A program made the translations under genes and the position numbers. Positions 8,995-18,287 of a stretch of 64,000 nt of DNA are shown here, piece by piece. This stretch comes from Diplonema papillatum. Lineage: Eukaryota; Euglenozoa; Diplonemea; Diplonemida; Diplonemidae. Numbering within the stretch: the stretch's first letter is position 1; each line of letters starts with the position of its first letter. Location of the stretch: positions 682,001 to 746,000 of the forward strand of contig JAPJBO010000001.1 of NCBI GenBank assembly GCA_030068145.1, read 5' to 3'. Below the pieces are notes generated by a model. That model did no database searches, had not been told where the DNA came from, and saw only the letters and a program-made list of their open reading frames with translations.

Positions 8995-11418
8995 GCGCTT
9001 CGGACAGTCGTGGCGAAGCTGCACAGAGGGGATGTGGGGTACAGTACAGTTTGCCTCAGCGGTAGGCAAGGGGAGTTTGCGCTGTCGGACGGGTCTGCGA
9101 GCATTCTTTCGAGTATCTTGCGGGACAGCTACGTGCTGACCGACTTGGACCTGTCCAACAACGAGATCACGAAGAAGGGCGTCCACCTGCTCTGCGAAGG
9201 TCTGACGGTCAACCGGTACACGTTGAAGCGGCTCAATCTGTCGAAGAACGTCGCGCTCGACTACGAGGTGGCACGCATGCTTTGCGGCGTCCTCAGCCAG
9301 CACCGGGCGTTGTCCGCGTTGGATTTGTCGAGCAACCGGCTGCTTGACAGCGGCGGGATGGTGCTGTACGACTACTTGAAGAACGAGGAGAACGCCACCA
9401 TTTTGCGGGAACTGCACGTCGCCGACAACCGGATGGAACCGTCGCTGGAGCGGAACATCACAGCGCTGGTGGAGAGCCACAAGTGCCTCCCGGCGCTGAA
9501 GGGAAAGCTCATCGCGTTCCTCGAGCGGAGAAGCCGGTTGGAGGACGACGCTTTAACCATCGACCGCCTCCACGACGCCATAGACCCGGACACGCCGAGA
9601 GCCGTTTTGGATCACGCCGCAGCTGTCATAGCCCTGGCCGTCGACACGGCGCCGGACGTTAAGAAGATATCGTTCAGGGGAAACCGGCTGGGAGACCCGG
9701 GCGTCGCGAGCCTCGTCGAGCTGTTCGGTAAAAACAAGAACCTGACGTCCCTCGATCTCTCCGACAACCACGTGACCGACACGGGCGTCCGCTACATCAT
9801 CGACCTCGTCCGGGCCCACCCGCACATCACGAGGGTCGCCTTGCACGGGAACCTCTACATCACGGAGGAAGGCCTCAACAGCTTGCAGTACACCCTTCGG
9901 TTCAACGCGCAAAGCGACAAGCTCAAGCTCCTCCTGCTCCAAATCCTGAGGAACGACCCTTCGTTCACTACCATCGACTGTTCGGGGTTCACGTCGGGCG
10001 CGCAAGTCACCGACTTTCAACTCGCGTACATCTGCGAGGCGCTCGCCAAAAACGACTACGTTCAGACTATGAACCTCGGCCACAACCACATCAGTCTCTC
10101 GGGGGTCGTCCAGCTGATCGACACGCTGCGAACGAGGGGCAACGTCGTGTCGTTGTCGCTCCGGAACAACATCCTGGACGGTTCGAACGTCGGGCGGGCG
10201 TTTGCGGAGTTCTTGGCGGGCCCGTACTCGGCGGAGCTGGCGTCGCTTGATCTGTCGCACAACGACGTGAACGAAGCGGGGGTCCGGGCATTGCTCGAGG
10301 CGTTGGAGCACAACGATACGTTGATTGAGCTGAATCTATCGGGCAGCTGTGTGTCGGATGAGCTTTTGGACGAGGCCTCGCGGTGTGTTAAGTTGAACAG
10401 GGAGCTGGAGGTGAAGCGGTTGCTGCCGCGGGTAAAAGAGGACGATCCGACCATCGTGGCGATCAACCTGTCGAATCGGAAGACGAGCGACGTTACCGTC
10501 TTCTCCACCTGCGCGGCGCTGCGTACGAACTCGCACGTGACGCACTTGGACCTCTCGAGGAACCGGCACGTGACCGACGCCAGCTCCGTGAACCACCTCT
10601 CGGTCCTGCTGAGGGAGAACGTCACCCCGCTGCGGTACCTTTCCCTCGCGCACACGTCGACGACGACGGTGGGCGCGGCCGCCGTCATCGCCGCCCTCGT
10701 CGACAACTCGACGCTGCAGTCCCTCGACCTGACCGGCACGAGTCTACACCCGGGCAAGCCCGTCGTCGACGCGGCGGAGTCGGCGTTCGAGGTGAACACG
10801 TGCTTTCTCTCCCTCATCCTCGACGACACGGGCCTTACGACGGCGGAGGTCAACCGTATCAACGGGAAGAACTTGAACGCGCAGCCCCTCCTGCGCGTAT
10901 CGCTCCCTCGGTTGCACGTGGACGACGCCACGTTGACAGTTCTCGACTTTTCGACCTCCGGAGCACACGACAACACCACGTGCTTTTTGCTGTCGGAGGC
11001 GTTGCTTTTCAACACGGCGCTGCAGAGCCTGGACTTGTCGGACGCGGCAAAAATCACGGACACGGGTGTCGGCTACCTAGCCCACATGCTGCATCAGAAC
11101 AGGGCGCTGACGTCGTTGGGGCTCCGATCTTGCTCTGTCAGCGACGTCGGTGCGGGGGACCTTGCGGTGGCGCTGCGCGTCAACAAGACGCTGACGGCGC
11201 TGGACCTCAGCAACACCAGCGTGGGGAACCCCGGGTGTCGGAAGCTGGTGGACCTGTTGCGGTCCGATGTGTACGGCAACGACGCTTTGAAGGACCTGCG
11301 GCTGGCGCACAGCTCCAACATCAGAGAAGATACCATGGCCGACCTTTCGGTGCAGCTGGCCCTTAACAACGGGCCTATCGGGCTCAAGTACGACCTCCCG
11401 AAGATCGCAGCGAATGCG
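8995..11418 (+). CDS. Large LRR protein, exon 2
   Basis: It encodes 808 residues of LRR-RI repeats and is the core of the gene. The frame is open upstream to an ATG at 8947, but those 16 codons lie in intronic repeat sequence. The acceptor CACGCAG|GCG fits the repeat register better. Repeated sub-blocks of two or three short LRRs followed by a long LRR with a (K/R)xxLxxLxxDDPT pattern suggest duplication of a supra-unit. The donor is GCG|GTATTG at 11419, phase 0. Without splicing the frame would end in LLSLLLFYISASF and then a stop inside repeat A, a hydrophobic tail that I regard as an artefact. Confidence 0.85.
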
Positions 11419-11445
11419 GTATTGCTTCTCTCTCTTCTATTGTTT

Positions 11446-11715
11446 TACATAAGCGCCAGCTTTTGGGAGCAGATGCTCGACAAAAGCTCTTAGACAAAGA
11501 GCCGAAGGGATCAAGCGCTGTAACTACCGAACCACGTGTTAAACGGACATGAGGTCATGCGGGTCTACCCCAACACGACAAGACACACAAACACAACAGG
11601 TCAAAGTCCTGAGTGATTAAACAACACACGGTGGTGTAAGCGAAGAACAAATCAGATTGTGTTCCCTCTACCCTCCCTTCCATTCGGAGTCAAAGCAGCT
11701 ACGTCGAGTATTTTT
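11446..11715 (+). repeat. Dispersed repeat A, copy 2
   Basis: The landmarks match copy 1, from TTTTACATAAGCGCCAGC through GAGGTCATGCGGGTC to AGCAGCTACGTCGAGTA. It has a small indel near the start. It sits inside intron 2 of the LRR gene. Confidence 0.85.
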
Positions 11716-11880
11716 TACGAAACAGACTGCTCAGATCATTTTGCGTTCTGGTGGTCTTCTCCCGCAAAACGGTCGTGTTCAGGTTGCGTTGCATTCAAGG
11801 AGTAGCTAGTAGGGTGGCCGTATTCATGCTCTGCTGATATTGCGAAGGTCACAAAAGGTTCGAGGACGCATGCACAGAGA

Positions 11881-12106
11881 AAACGTAGAACGTGGGGGGC
11901 CCAAGACTACACTCCACGAAGGAATGTACTTGATGTCAGTCACAAACAGTCCCGGACATGGCTAGCCATAACCCATAACGAAAGCGTGCACTAAATATAC
12001 AACCCGTAACCATATAGCCCTTTCTTGCTCTAAGAGAACCCATTCATGAACGGTCACACGGAGACCCTAAAACCCCGAATTTCAAGCGAACTTTAGCTCT
12101 AAAACA
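11881..12106 (+). repeat. Dispersed repeat D, full copy
   Basis: About 220 bp, nearly identical to 47815-48030. Landmarks are GTAGAACGTGGGGGGCCC, CAGTCCCGGA(C/T)ATGGCTAGCC, CTAAGAGAACCCATTC and a 3' end with CAAGCGAACTT(T/C)A(G/A)CTCTAAA. A diverged copy is at 62690-62885. 3'-end signatures alone recur at 1577, 5951, 23145, 41900, 55715 and 61965. The short length and 3'-biased fragments are SINE-like, but I do not see clear A and B boxes. Confidence 0.75.
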
Positions 12107-12214
12107 AGTGAAACAGAAACCTGCCGAAGCCAACAAAGTTTGTTGTTTAACAAGAAGTGTCGAGTGAAAACCACCGAACTTCTCACTCCGCTGATTGCAC
12201 AACAAAATCCGCAG

Positions 12215-12656
12215 ATCACAATGCTGGACTACGCTGACACGTGCTTCAACGATCAGTACGCGGCGATATTGGTAACCGCGTTGAAGGGGAATACGTCGGT
12301 CAAGAGCATCGATTTGAGGAACTGCAACATCCAGTGGGGAGGCGGTGAGCTGATAGCGGGGTACCTGGAGACGAATGCGACGCTGACCTGCCTGCGCCTG
12401 AACAACAACAAAATCGGCCCGGCCGCCGCGATGCTTGCCAAGGCCGTCACCGACAACTGCGCCATCATCACCCTCGACCTGTCGGACAACGACGTCAACC
12501 CGTACGACATGAATCGCCTGCGCCACCTTGTAGACCTTAATCAGCATCCGAAGTCGCTGAAAAAGAGCGTCCTGCGCTCGATCGACCGCGACTCGACGCA
12601 GGTCTCGATTACGGTCAGCGGCGCCGACGACGGGGCTGAGCCGCTTTCAGATGAAG
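12215..12656 (+). CDS. Large LRR protein, exon 3
   Basis: It encodes 147 residues plus one base of LRR-RI repeats (LDLSDNDVNPYD, LRLNNNKIGP). The acceptor AATCCGCAG|ATC is phase 0, and the donor GATGAAG|GTCTGG is phase 1. The donor is weak at position +3, but it is the junction that restores the repeat: LSDEG joined to MILLADTLKTD gives the family pattern LxDxGxxLLAxxL. Read-through beyond the donor gives a non-LRR tail. Confidence 0.75.
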
Positions 12657-13383
12657 GTCTGGCCCCATCTTCCTGTCTTTCATCGAATACGATCGCCGGC
12701 ATACTCACGAGATTCTTTGCTTGGTCCATGGTCCATCTGCGTTTGTTACGCATCATCGGTTTTGCATCACGCAGGAGCGAGAAGAGTCTGCTCGTGCTTT
12801 GCAGCTGAGAGCTTGCCATGCCTTCATGGCACCGACTTTACTGATCTCATGCTTGCCTGAGTGCAAGTTCGCTCAGGGATCCGGGGTTTTATAGTCGCTT
12901 TGTGGGAAGTACTCAAGGTGGCTGCTAGGTGCAGAATCTTGAAGGCCATTCTGGGTCGAGCGGGGGGGGGGCGTGGGCATAAGATATACGCACCCAACAG
13001 AACCGTTGGTAGTGGTATTGTTTCTCCCCATGAAGCCTCCGTCGAAATAGCACTCAATCCGCGTATTTTTGTACAAAGACAAGGTGCTGGCTCTGGCCTC
13101 GACGCTGGGGCGGAAAACGTGGTTATCTGCCCCACGGTGGTCACTGTCTCGCAATCAGGTACCAACGGGAGAACACTACACGTATGAAAGGGAGGCAAAC
13201 ACAGAGTGCAGAACTCGGGGATACGTCTTGGGAAGAAGTGTTCTTGGCAAGAAGTGTTATTGGGAAGGTGCAAACACACAAGGTACAGATGAGTGAGGGT
13301 GAACGAGCACGGTGGGGTGATTCGGGGGGTTCGATACCCGCGCTACTCTCTGGATGGTGTTCCATGTCCTTGCACACCGACAG
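12657..13383 (+). other. Intron 3 of the LRR gene
   Basis: A 727-bp intron from GTCTGG to ACCGACAG, phase 1 on both sides. It includes a short repeat B fragment at 12898-12945 and a G run at 12961-12970. No other feature is recognised. Confidence 0.6.
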
Positions 13384-14267
13384 GCATGATCTTGCTCGCC
13401 GATACCCTGAAGACAGATGTGTGCGCGCAGGTTGTCAATGTGTCGCACAACGCATTGACCGACGATTGCATCATGACCGTGTGTCACATGTTGAAGCTAA
13501 ACGACTCGATTACGAAGCTCGACTTATCTCACAACGCCATAGGGGACTCCGGCGCTGAAGAGCTTGCAGCTGTACTAAACACCCACACGTCTTTAACTGA
13601 TATCGACGTCTCCTACAACGCCCTAACCGAAGTCGGCGTGGCGATGCTGATGCAGTGCCTGGTGGTGAACTTCGTGATCAAACGGCTCAACCTGGCTGAA
13701 AACAAAGCTGTTTCCGACGGAGTGTACGCGAAGGCCCGCTTGTTGGAGTCCTTGAACCACAAGGCGAAGCCCTTCTGCGCCCTGTTCCAGAGCATCGCGC
13801 TGGGGAAAGAAATGCCCGAGGTCAACCTCGCTGGCTGGGTGGGACTGGGGTACTACGACGGCGCCTCCCTTGGGCATATCAAAGACGCGGTCTCCCTCAA
13901 TGCGTCGGTGACTGCGCTGGACATGTCGTTTTGCGACGTGAATGACAGCCAGTGCCAGCTGGTGGCGGACCTCGTGGAGCAGTGTCCGCACTTGAAGGTT
14001 CTGAGGCTCCCGAACAACCTGTTCAAGCAAAGCATCGCGCCGCTGGTCCGCACGCTGTGCACACACGAGAGCCTCACCGTGCTGGACCTGCGGGACAACA
14101 ACTTGGGGCTGCCCGGCGCGCGCGAGATAGCCGGCATGATACGAACGAACAACAGCCTCACCGAGCTCGATTTGTCCGGCAACCCGATCACGGACACGGG
14201 TGCCAAGATCATCGTGGAAGCGGTGAAAATGAACGACTCCCTGCAGCACATATGGGTCGAGGGCCCG
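13384..14267 (+). CDS. Large LRR protein, exon 4
   Basis: It encodes about 294 residues of LRR-RI repeats (VNVSHNALTDDC, LDLSHNAIGDSGAEEL, LDLRDNNLGLPGARE, LDLSGNPITDTGAK). It ends in NDSLQHIWVEGP at a strong donor CCG|GTATGT (14268), phase 0. An ATG at 13386 directly follows the acceptor but is probably internal. Continuing past the donor gives only seven or so residues before a stop. Confidence 0.82.
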
Positions 14268-14339
14268 GTATGTTCGATCTGTTCGTTTTTCAGAGGTTAG
14301 CAATACCTGCTCGTACTTTCTAGTAACAGTAGTAGTGCG

Positions 14340-15395
14340 CTCGGCTAAGGCCGGCGCGTGGCGAGACTGGAGGCAGCAGTTAAAGTTCGGGGAACAGTAA
14401 AGTTCGGGCGAAGCTAAGTTCTGGTGAAGCTAAGTTCGGGCGAAGCAAAGTTCGGGCGAAGCTAAGTTCTGGTGAAGCAAAGTTCGGGCGAAGCTATGTT
14501 CGGGCGAAGCTAAGTTCGGGCGAAACAAAGTTCGGGCGAAGCTAAGTTCTGGTGAAGCTAAGTTCGGGCGAAGCAAAGTTCGGGCGAAGCTAAGTTCTGG
14601 TGAAGCAAAGTTCGGGCGAAGCTAAGTTCGGGCGAAGCTAAGTTCGGGCGAAACAAAGTTCGGGCGAAGCTAAGTTCTGGTGAAGCTAAGTTCGGGCGAA
14701 GCAAAGTTCGGGCGAAGCTAAGTTCTGGTGAAGCAAAGTTCGGGCGAAGCTAAGTTCGGGCGAAGCTAAGTTCGGGCGAAACAAAGTTCGGGCGAAGCTA
14801 AGTTCTGGTGAAGCTAAGTTCGGGCGAAGCAAAGTTCGGGCGAAGCTAAGTTCTGGTGAAGCAAAGTTCGGGCGAAGCTATGTTCGGGCGAAGCTAAGTT
14901 CGGGCGAAACAAAGTTCGGGCGAAGCTAAGTTCGGGTGAAGCAAAGTTCTGGTGAAGCAAAGTTCGGGCGCAGCTAAGTTCTGGGTGAAGCAAAGTTCGG
15001 GCGAAGCTAAGTTCGGGCGAAACAAAGTTCGGGCGAAGCTAAGTTCGGGTGAAGCAAAGTTCTGGTGAAGCAAAGTTCGGGCGCGGCTAAGTTCTGGGTG
15101 AAGCAAAGTTCGGGTTCTGGTGTCCGTGGTGATGCGGTAGCAAGTTTGGCCTGTGATGGCAAGTTCGGCGCCAGTACCCGGAGGGGAGACCCCCCGGACC
15201 TCCCCCGACTCCGTTTCCCGGGGTGCCCAAATACCGCGGGATACTGAGAAACTCCGCAAAAAACGCAAATTCCGGAACGCAACAAACGTCGAACAATCTT
15301 CGACCGAAAAAGTGTCATGGGCGGGGATCGAACCCGGGCGCACCGGCCTGAAGGCCACCGCCCGCTCACTGTGCCACCCATTTTCATTTGGGCAG
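14340..15395 (-). mobile_element. SINE-like element with internal minisatellite, copy 1
   Basis: Read on the minus strand it starts with a tRNA-like head. The A-box-like TGGCACAGTGAGCGG is followed by a GGCCTTCAGGCC hairpin and a B box GGTTCGATCCC (about 15390-15310). A ~150-bp body follows, then 16-bp tandem repeats (about 15115-14385) and an end block that includes GCTGCCTCCAGTCTCG and GCGCCGGCC. Inverted relatives are at 30850-31465 (plus) and 41425-41812 (minus). The head does not fold into a clean cloverleaf, so it is a tRNA-derived Pol III promoter relic rather than a tRNA gene. The architecture resembles a tRNA-derived SINE, but mobility is inferred from copy number. Confidence 0.65.
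14385..15115. repeat. 16-bp minisatellite with 128-bp higher-order repeat
   Basis: The unit is AAGTTCGGGCGAAGCT, with two recurrent variants: CGGGC versus CTGGT, and GCT versus GCA. The marker variant CGAAACAAAG recurs at 14521, 14649, 14777 and 14905, spaced exactly 128 bp (8 units), and then after 113 bp. Amplification therefore happened in eight-unit blocks. Confidence 0.9.
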
Positions 15396-15426
15396 GAGGG
15401 GGAAAAGCTAGCTCCGCACTAATTCC

Positions 15427-15525
15427 AGTCAAAAACAATGCACTTTCAAACTCGTTTACAGAAAAGTGGGGTTGGCTCGAATAGAGGCTATTCACATTGC
15501 ATGTTCATAGGACCTCCAGTCTCGA
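15427..15525 (-). repeat. Dispersed repeat F, copy 1
   Basis: It matches 30520-30600 in reverse complement. Shared words are AAAAGTGGGGGTTGGCTCG (one G fewer here), AATAGAGGCTATTCACATTG and CATGTTCATAGGAC. In both places it lies next to the head of the SINE-like element, so it may belong to the same composite unit. Confidence 0.7.
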
Positions 15526-15895
15526 ATCAGTGGTTAGCGGCGTACTACGTGAACCTCACCGAAGCAGGTGAGTTCCTGCTGGTGCGCATAGACGCAATCA
15601 ACGTTTTTTGGAACACATCACGATGTGTCCCAAAGAAATGTAAGCTTTCGAGCAATGAGCGAGCCAACCACACTGAAGATCATGTCACCGGTTCAGTTTA
15701 CATGTCCGCGCTTCACGTTGGAGTCTTGCGCGGCCGTTGACTGTAAATCCCGCTGTGCTGCCTAGTTCTTCGGTTCCCGTTACAGGATCACTCCACTGAA
15801 CTGTTGAACCCACACACCGTGCAATGGCTAGCGTTCGTTCTTATCTCAGTCCAATGCGTTGCCAACACAAAATAATGAACATCACCAACTCGCAG

Positions 15896-15955
15896 ACCGT
15901 GCCGAAAGAAACGCAGCTAGCGCTGGAATTCGCGATTGACATCTCGTACAAAGCG
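15896..15955 (+). CDS. Large LRR protein, candidate 60-bp exon 5
   Basis: Exactly 20 codons (TVPKETQLALEFAIDISYKA) lie between ACTCGCAG and a GTATGG donor, phase 0 on both sides. Joined to exon 4 it gives HIWVEGP-TVPKETQLALEFAI. This has the spacing expected after the LxxLxL strand of these LRR units (compare LRLAHSSNIREDTMADLSVQLAL in exon 2). Support comes from phase, splice signals and the repeat pattern only. Confidence 0.5.
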
Positions 15956-16160
15956 GTATGGAACCCAAATCATGTCTCGTTGCATACTATTTAATGTCGT
16001 TGCGGCCACCAGCGGACAACCCTTTTTGTAAAATTGTCAAGCTGCCGTCGGCGTTTTATCAGTCCCGTACCGGCAATAACAATCACACAGGCGCAGCCGG
16101 CAAATCCGTAGTCCTACGCACGTATCTCAGCAGAAAACCCTCCGGTGAGGATTCTCAGTA

Positions 16161-16288
16161 GCCACATGCAACGCGTGAGGAAACTGTACCGCCCGACGAC
16201 CGTCTGATCATGATCAATTGCCAATTCTTCACCCGAAACCACGTCCAGCATTTGGGTTCAGGGTAATGCGGTCAAGGAAAGGATGAAA
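16161..16288 (+). repeat. Dispersed repeat C, copy 2
   Basis: Second copy of the repeat at 175-288, with the same block order (GCCACATG, GTGAGGAA, GAAACCACGTCCA, GGGTAATGCGGTCAA). Confidence 0.7.
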
Positions 16289-16987
16289 GATTCTTTCAAG
16301 AATAGAGCAGAAGAAACCCTGATGATGAAGGTCAAAACTCAAGGGGTCTTGTGGCTGCAAAGACGGGGTGCTCTCGGCAGGAGCCCCCACGAATCCGTCG
16401 AAGTGGCACGGAACACGACCCTCTCGGTCGCATGGGGATGCGGTCCACGCAGATGGCTTGCCACACCTGCGAAGGGGCCGCATGCCCTGAATTGGGCAAC
16501 GGGAGGCTCGCATAACACGTAACCGCTCAAGAAGCTCACATTTACACTCCATTCGTTTGGCTCCCACGCTTGCTCGTGTCGCCTGTGCTTTTTTTTAGTT
16601 TCTCCGTTTTCCAGTGGAGTGATTATTGAAGGGCGGCCCAGTTGGATCAAGGGTTCGAGAGTAAGGAAAAAGAAGAAGGCCCATGGTCTCCGTCAGTAGC
16701 AGGGTTCATCAACCTGTCTCATGACGGTCCAAACCCAGCTCACGAACACAAGAGGGACCTCCGGGACACCTTTGCGAACGCGTGTGTCTGCGAACCAGCG
16801 AGCAAACCGTCGTGCCGCAGCTCCTGCACTCTACCGACGCACACGCAACGCAAAGGAATCGAATCTCACGAGTTTCCAACGATTCAGAGTCCCCTGCTTC
16901 GGATTGACGCACGCGTCCATTTTGGAAATTGTTGCTCGCTCCGTTACGTCGGACGACAGAGGACAAAGCGGTCTTTTCATGATGCAG

Positions 16988-17062
16988 CTGGATGATAACA
17001 GTGCGCAGTACCACGACGGGAAGCGTTTCGACCCAGACCGCTTCACTGTCGCCCCTGATTGA
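16988..17062 (+). CDS. Possible terminal exon of the LRR gene
   Basis: An acceptor GATGCAG is followed by 24 codons (LDDNSAQYHDGKRF, then DPDRFTVAPD) and TGA, in phase 0 and therefore compatible with exon 5. The codons are GC-rich like the neighbouring genes. It shows no LRR pattern. It could equally be chance or belong to something else. Confidence 0.3.
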   Translation: MDDNSAQYHDGKRFDPDRFTVAPD

Positions 17063-17234
17063 CCCGCACGTGCAAGCAATTTTGCTGCGACCGAGAGCCC
17101 GTTTTCCAGTGTGGAAATGAGCGCCAGACCGGCAACGGAACCGGCTGCCTTGCGGCTGCCGAAGCATTACCTATAGCCCAAGATTATCCCGCCACCTTCC
17201 CCCACTTCCCACCCGCGGCGGCTTCCACACCTTC

Positions 17235-18287
17235 ATGTGCACGGGCATGGTCACCTTTGCGGCGGGCGCCTGCTTCGTAGCCGTCGCCGCTCTCGCGAGG
17301 TTGACCTACGTGATGCGCGCCGAGGCCCGGCGACTGGTAGTGCAGCAGTGGGACGTGGGGGGCCGGACCGCTCGGCCGGCGGGTGGCGGCGGCGCGCCGG
17401 CGTTCGTGGCCGTGCACATGACAGACCTGCATTACGACCCGGCGACTAGCGGGCGGATGGATGCCGTCCTCGAGAGAGCGGTCGACCTCGCGAACGAACA
17501 GGGGGCGGACGCCGTGTTCCTGACGGGCGACTACGTCAACGTCGCGCCGCAGCCGGCGTGGGAACTGGCGGACAAGCACTTGAAGCGGCTGAAGAGCAAG
17601 TGCGGGGTGTTCGCCGTCATAGGCAACCACGACCAGAAGCGCGCAGAGAGCCCCGACATCGTCACGAGGGCGCTGGCAAGCGCCGGCATCACCGTCCTGC
17701 GGAGCTCGTCGACCGAGTGCCTCGACAGGTTCGGCAACCCCGTGCACATCATCGGGCTCGACCACCACTTCTCCTTGAAGAACACCACGCGCCCGGCGGC
17801 CGCGGCCGTGCAGCATGCGTTTACCCGCGACTTCACCGCCGTCGTCGCCGAAGAAGTCCGGATGCGGGCCGAGCGGGGGCCCCGCAGAGCCCATGTAGTC
17901 GTGCTCAGCCACTCGCCCGACTCGGCGGTGCCCATAGCCCAGTGGGCCGACGGCGTGTTGGCGGGTGAGGCGGACAAGCTACAGGCCGGCGGCCCTCCGC
18001 TGGTGCACCTGACGGTGCTCGCGGGGCACGTGCACGGCGGGCAGTTCTGCTTTTGGGAGGGCGGGCCGCCGTGTCTGGCGGTGGCGCGGTGGCTCATGGA
18101 CGCTGTGGGTATCCCGCGCAGAATGTTTGTCAGGCTGCCTGTGTACGCGACGGACTACTGGCAGTGGGCCTTCGGCCAGTTCCAGGTCTCGGAGGTCACA
18201 GACGTCGTGGTATCCCGCGGGCTCGGGTCGCACATGGGTATCAGGCTCTCCTGCCCTCCGGACATCGGCGTTCTCCGTTTCTGGTAG
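17235..18287 (+). CDS. Membrane-anchored metallophosphoesterase (calcineurin-like)
   Basis: A 350-aa protein with all five metallophosphoesterase motifs in order: D64-x-H66, G98-D99, GN131-H132-D, S-H226 and G-H265-x-H267. It ends in a SRGLGSHMGIRLSCPPDI block typical of the YkuE-like branch. These residues bind a di-metal centre that hydrolyses phosphoesters. The N-terminus (about residues 4-25, TGMVTFAAGACFVAVAALA) is a hydrophobic signal anchor, so the catalytic domain probably faces a lumen or the outside. The start is the first ATG, and a second lies 4 codons on. Bases 17180-17234 are pyrimidine-rich, suiting a splice acceptor for a leader or an upstream exon. The family's length is normal and no active-site residue is missing. 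The substrate is unknown. Confidence 0.88.
   Translation: MCTGMVTFAAGACFVAVAALARLTYVMRAEARRLVVQQWDVGGRTARPAGGGGAPAFVAVHMTDLHYDPATSGRMDAVLERAVDLANEQGADAVFLTGDYVNVAPQPAWELADKHLKRLKSKCGVFAVIGNHDQKRAESPDIVTRALASAGITVLRSSSTECLDRFGNPVHIIGLDHHFSLKNTTRPAAAAVQHAFTRDFTAVVAEEVRMRAERGPRRAHVVVLSHSPDSAVPIAQWADGVLAGEADKLQAGGPPLVHLTVLAGHVHGGQFCFWEGGPPCLAVARWLMDAVGIPRRMFVRLPVYATDYWQWAFGQFQVSEVTDVVVSRGLGSHMGIRLSCPPDIGVLRFW

Larger units (their letters stand above)
11419..12214 (+). other. Intron 2 of the LRR gene, carrying repeats A and D
   Basis: This 796-bp GT-AG intron (GTATTG to CCGCAG) restores the LRR register: KIAANA joined to ITMLDYADTCFND. It holds a copy of repeat A (about 11446-11715) and a full copy of repeat D (11881-12106). 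Confidence 0.75.
14268..15895 (+). other. Intron 4 of the LRR gene, hosting a SINE-like element
   Basis: If the 60-bp exon at 15896 is real, this is a 1.63-kb GT-AG intron (GTATGT to TCGCAG). It carries the whole antisense SINE-like element with its 16-bp minisatellite (14340-15395) and a copy of repeat F (15427-15525). Confidence 0.5.

Noticed and set aside
11395-11493. Hydrophobic C-terminal tail (LLLSLLLFYISASF) as a membrane anchor of the LRR protein
   Set aside because: It lies beyond a good splice donor and is encoded by dispersed repeat A. Splicing restores the LRR pattern instead.
14385-15115. CRISPR-like array
   Set aside because: Short 16-bp units with no unique spacers in a eukaryotic intron. 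It is a minisatellite.
15310-15395. A functional tRNA gene on the minus strand
   Set aside because: A- and B-box-like words are present, but acceptor and anticodon arms do not pair properly. A degenerate copy at 30850 lacks the A box, so it is a SINE-like head.
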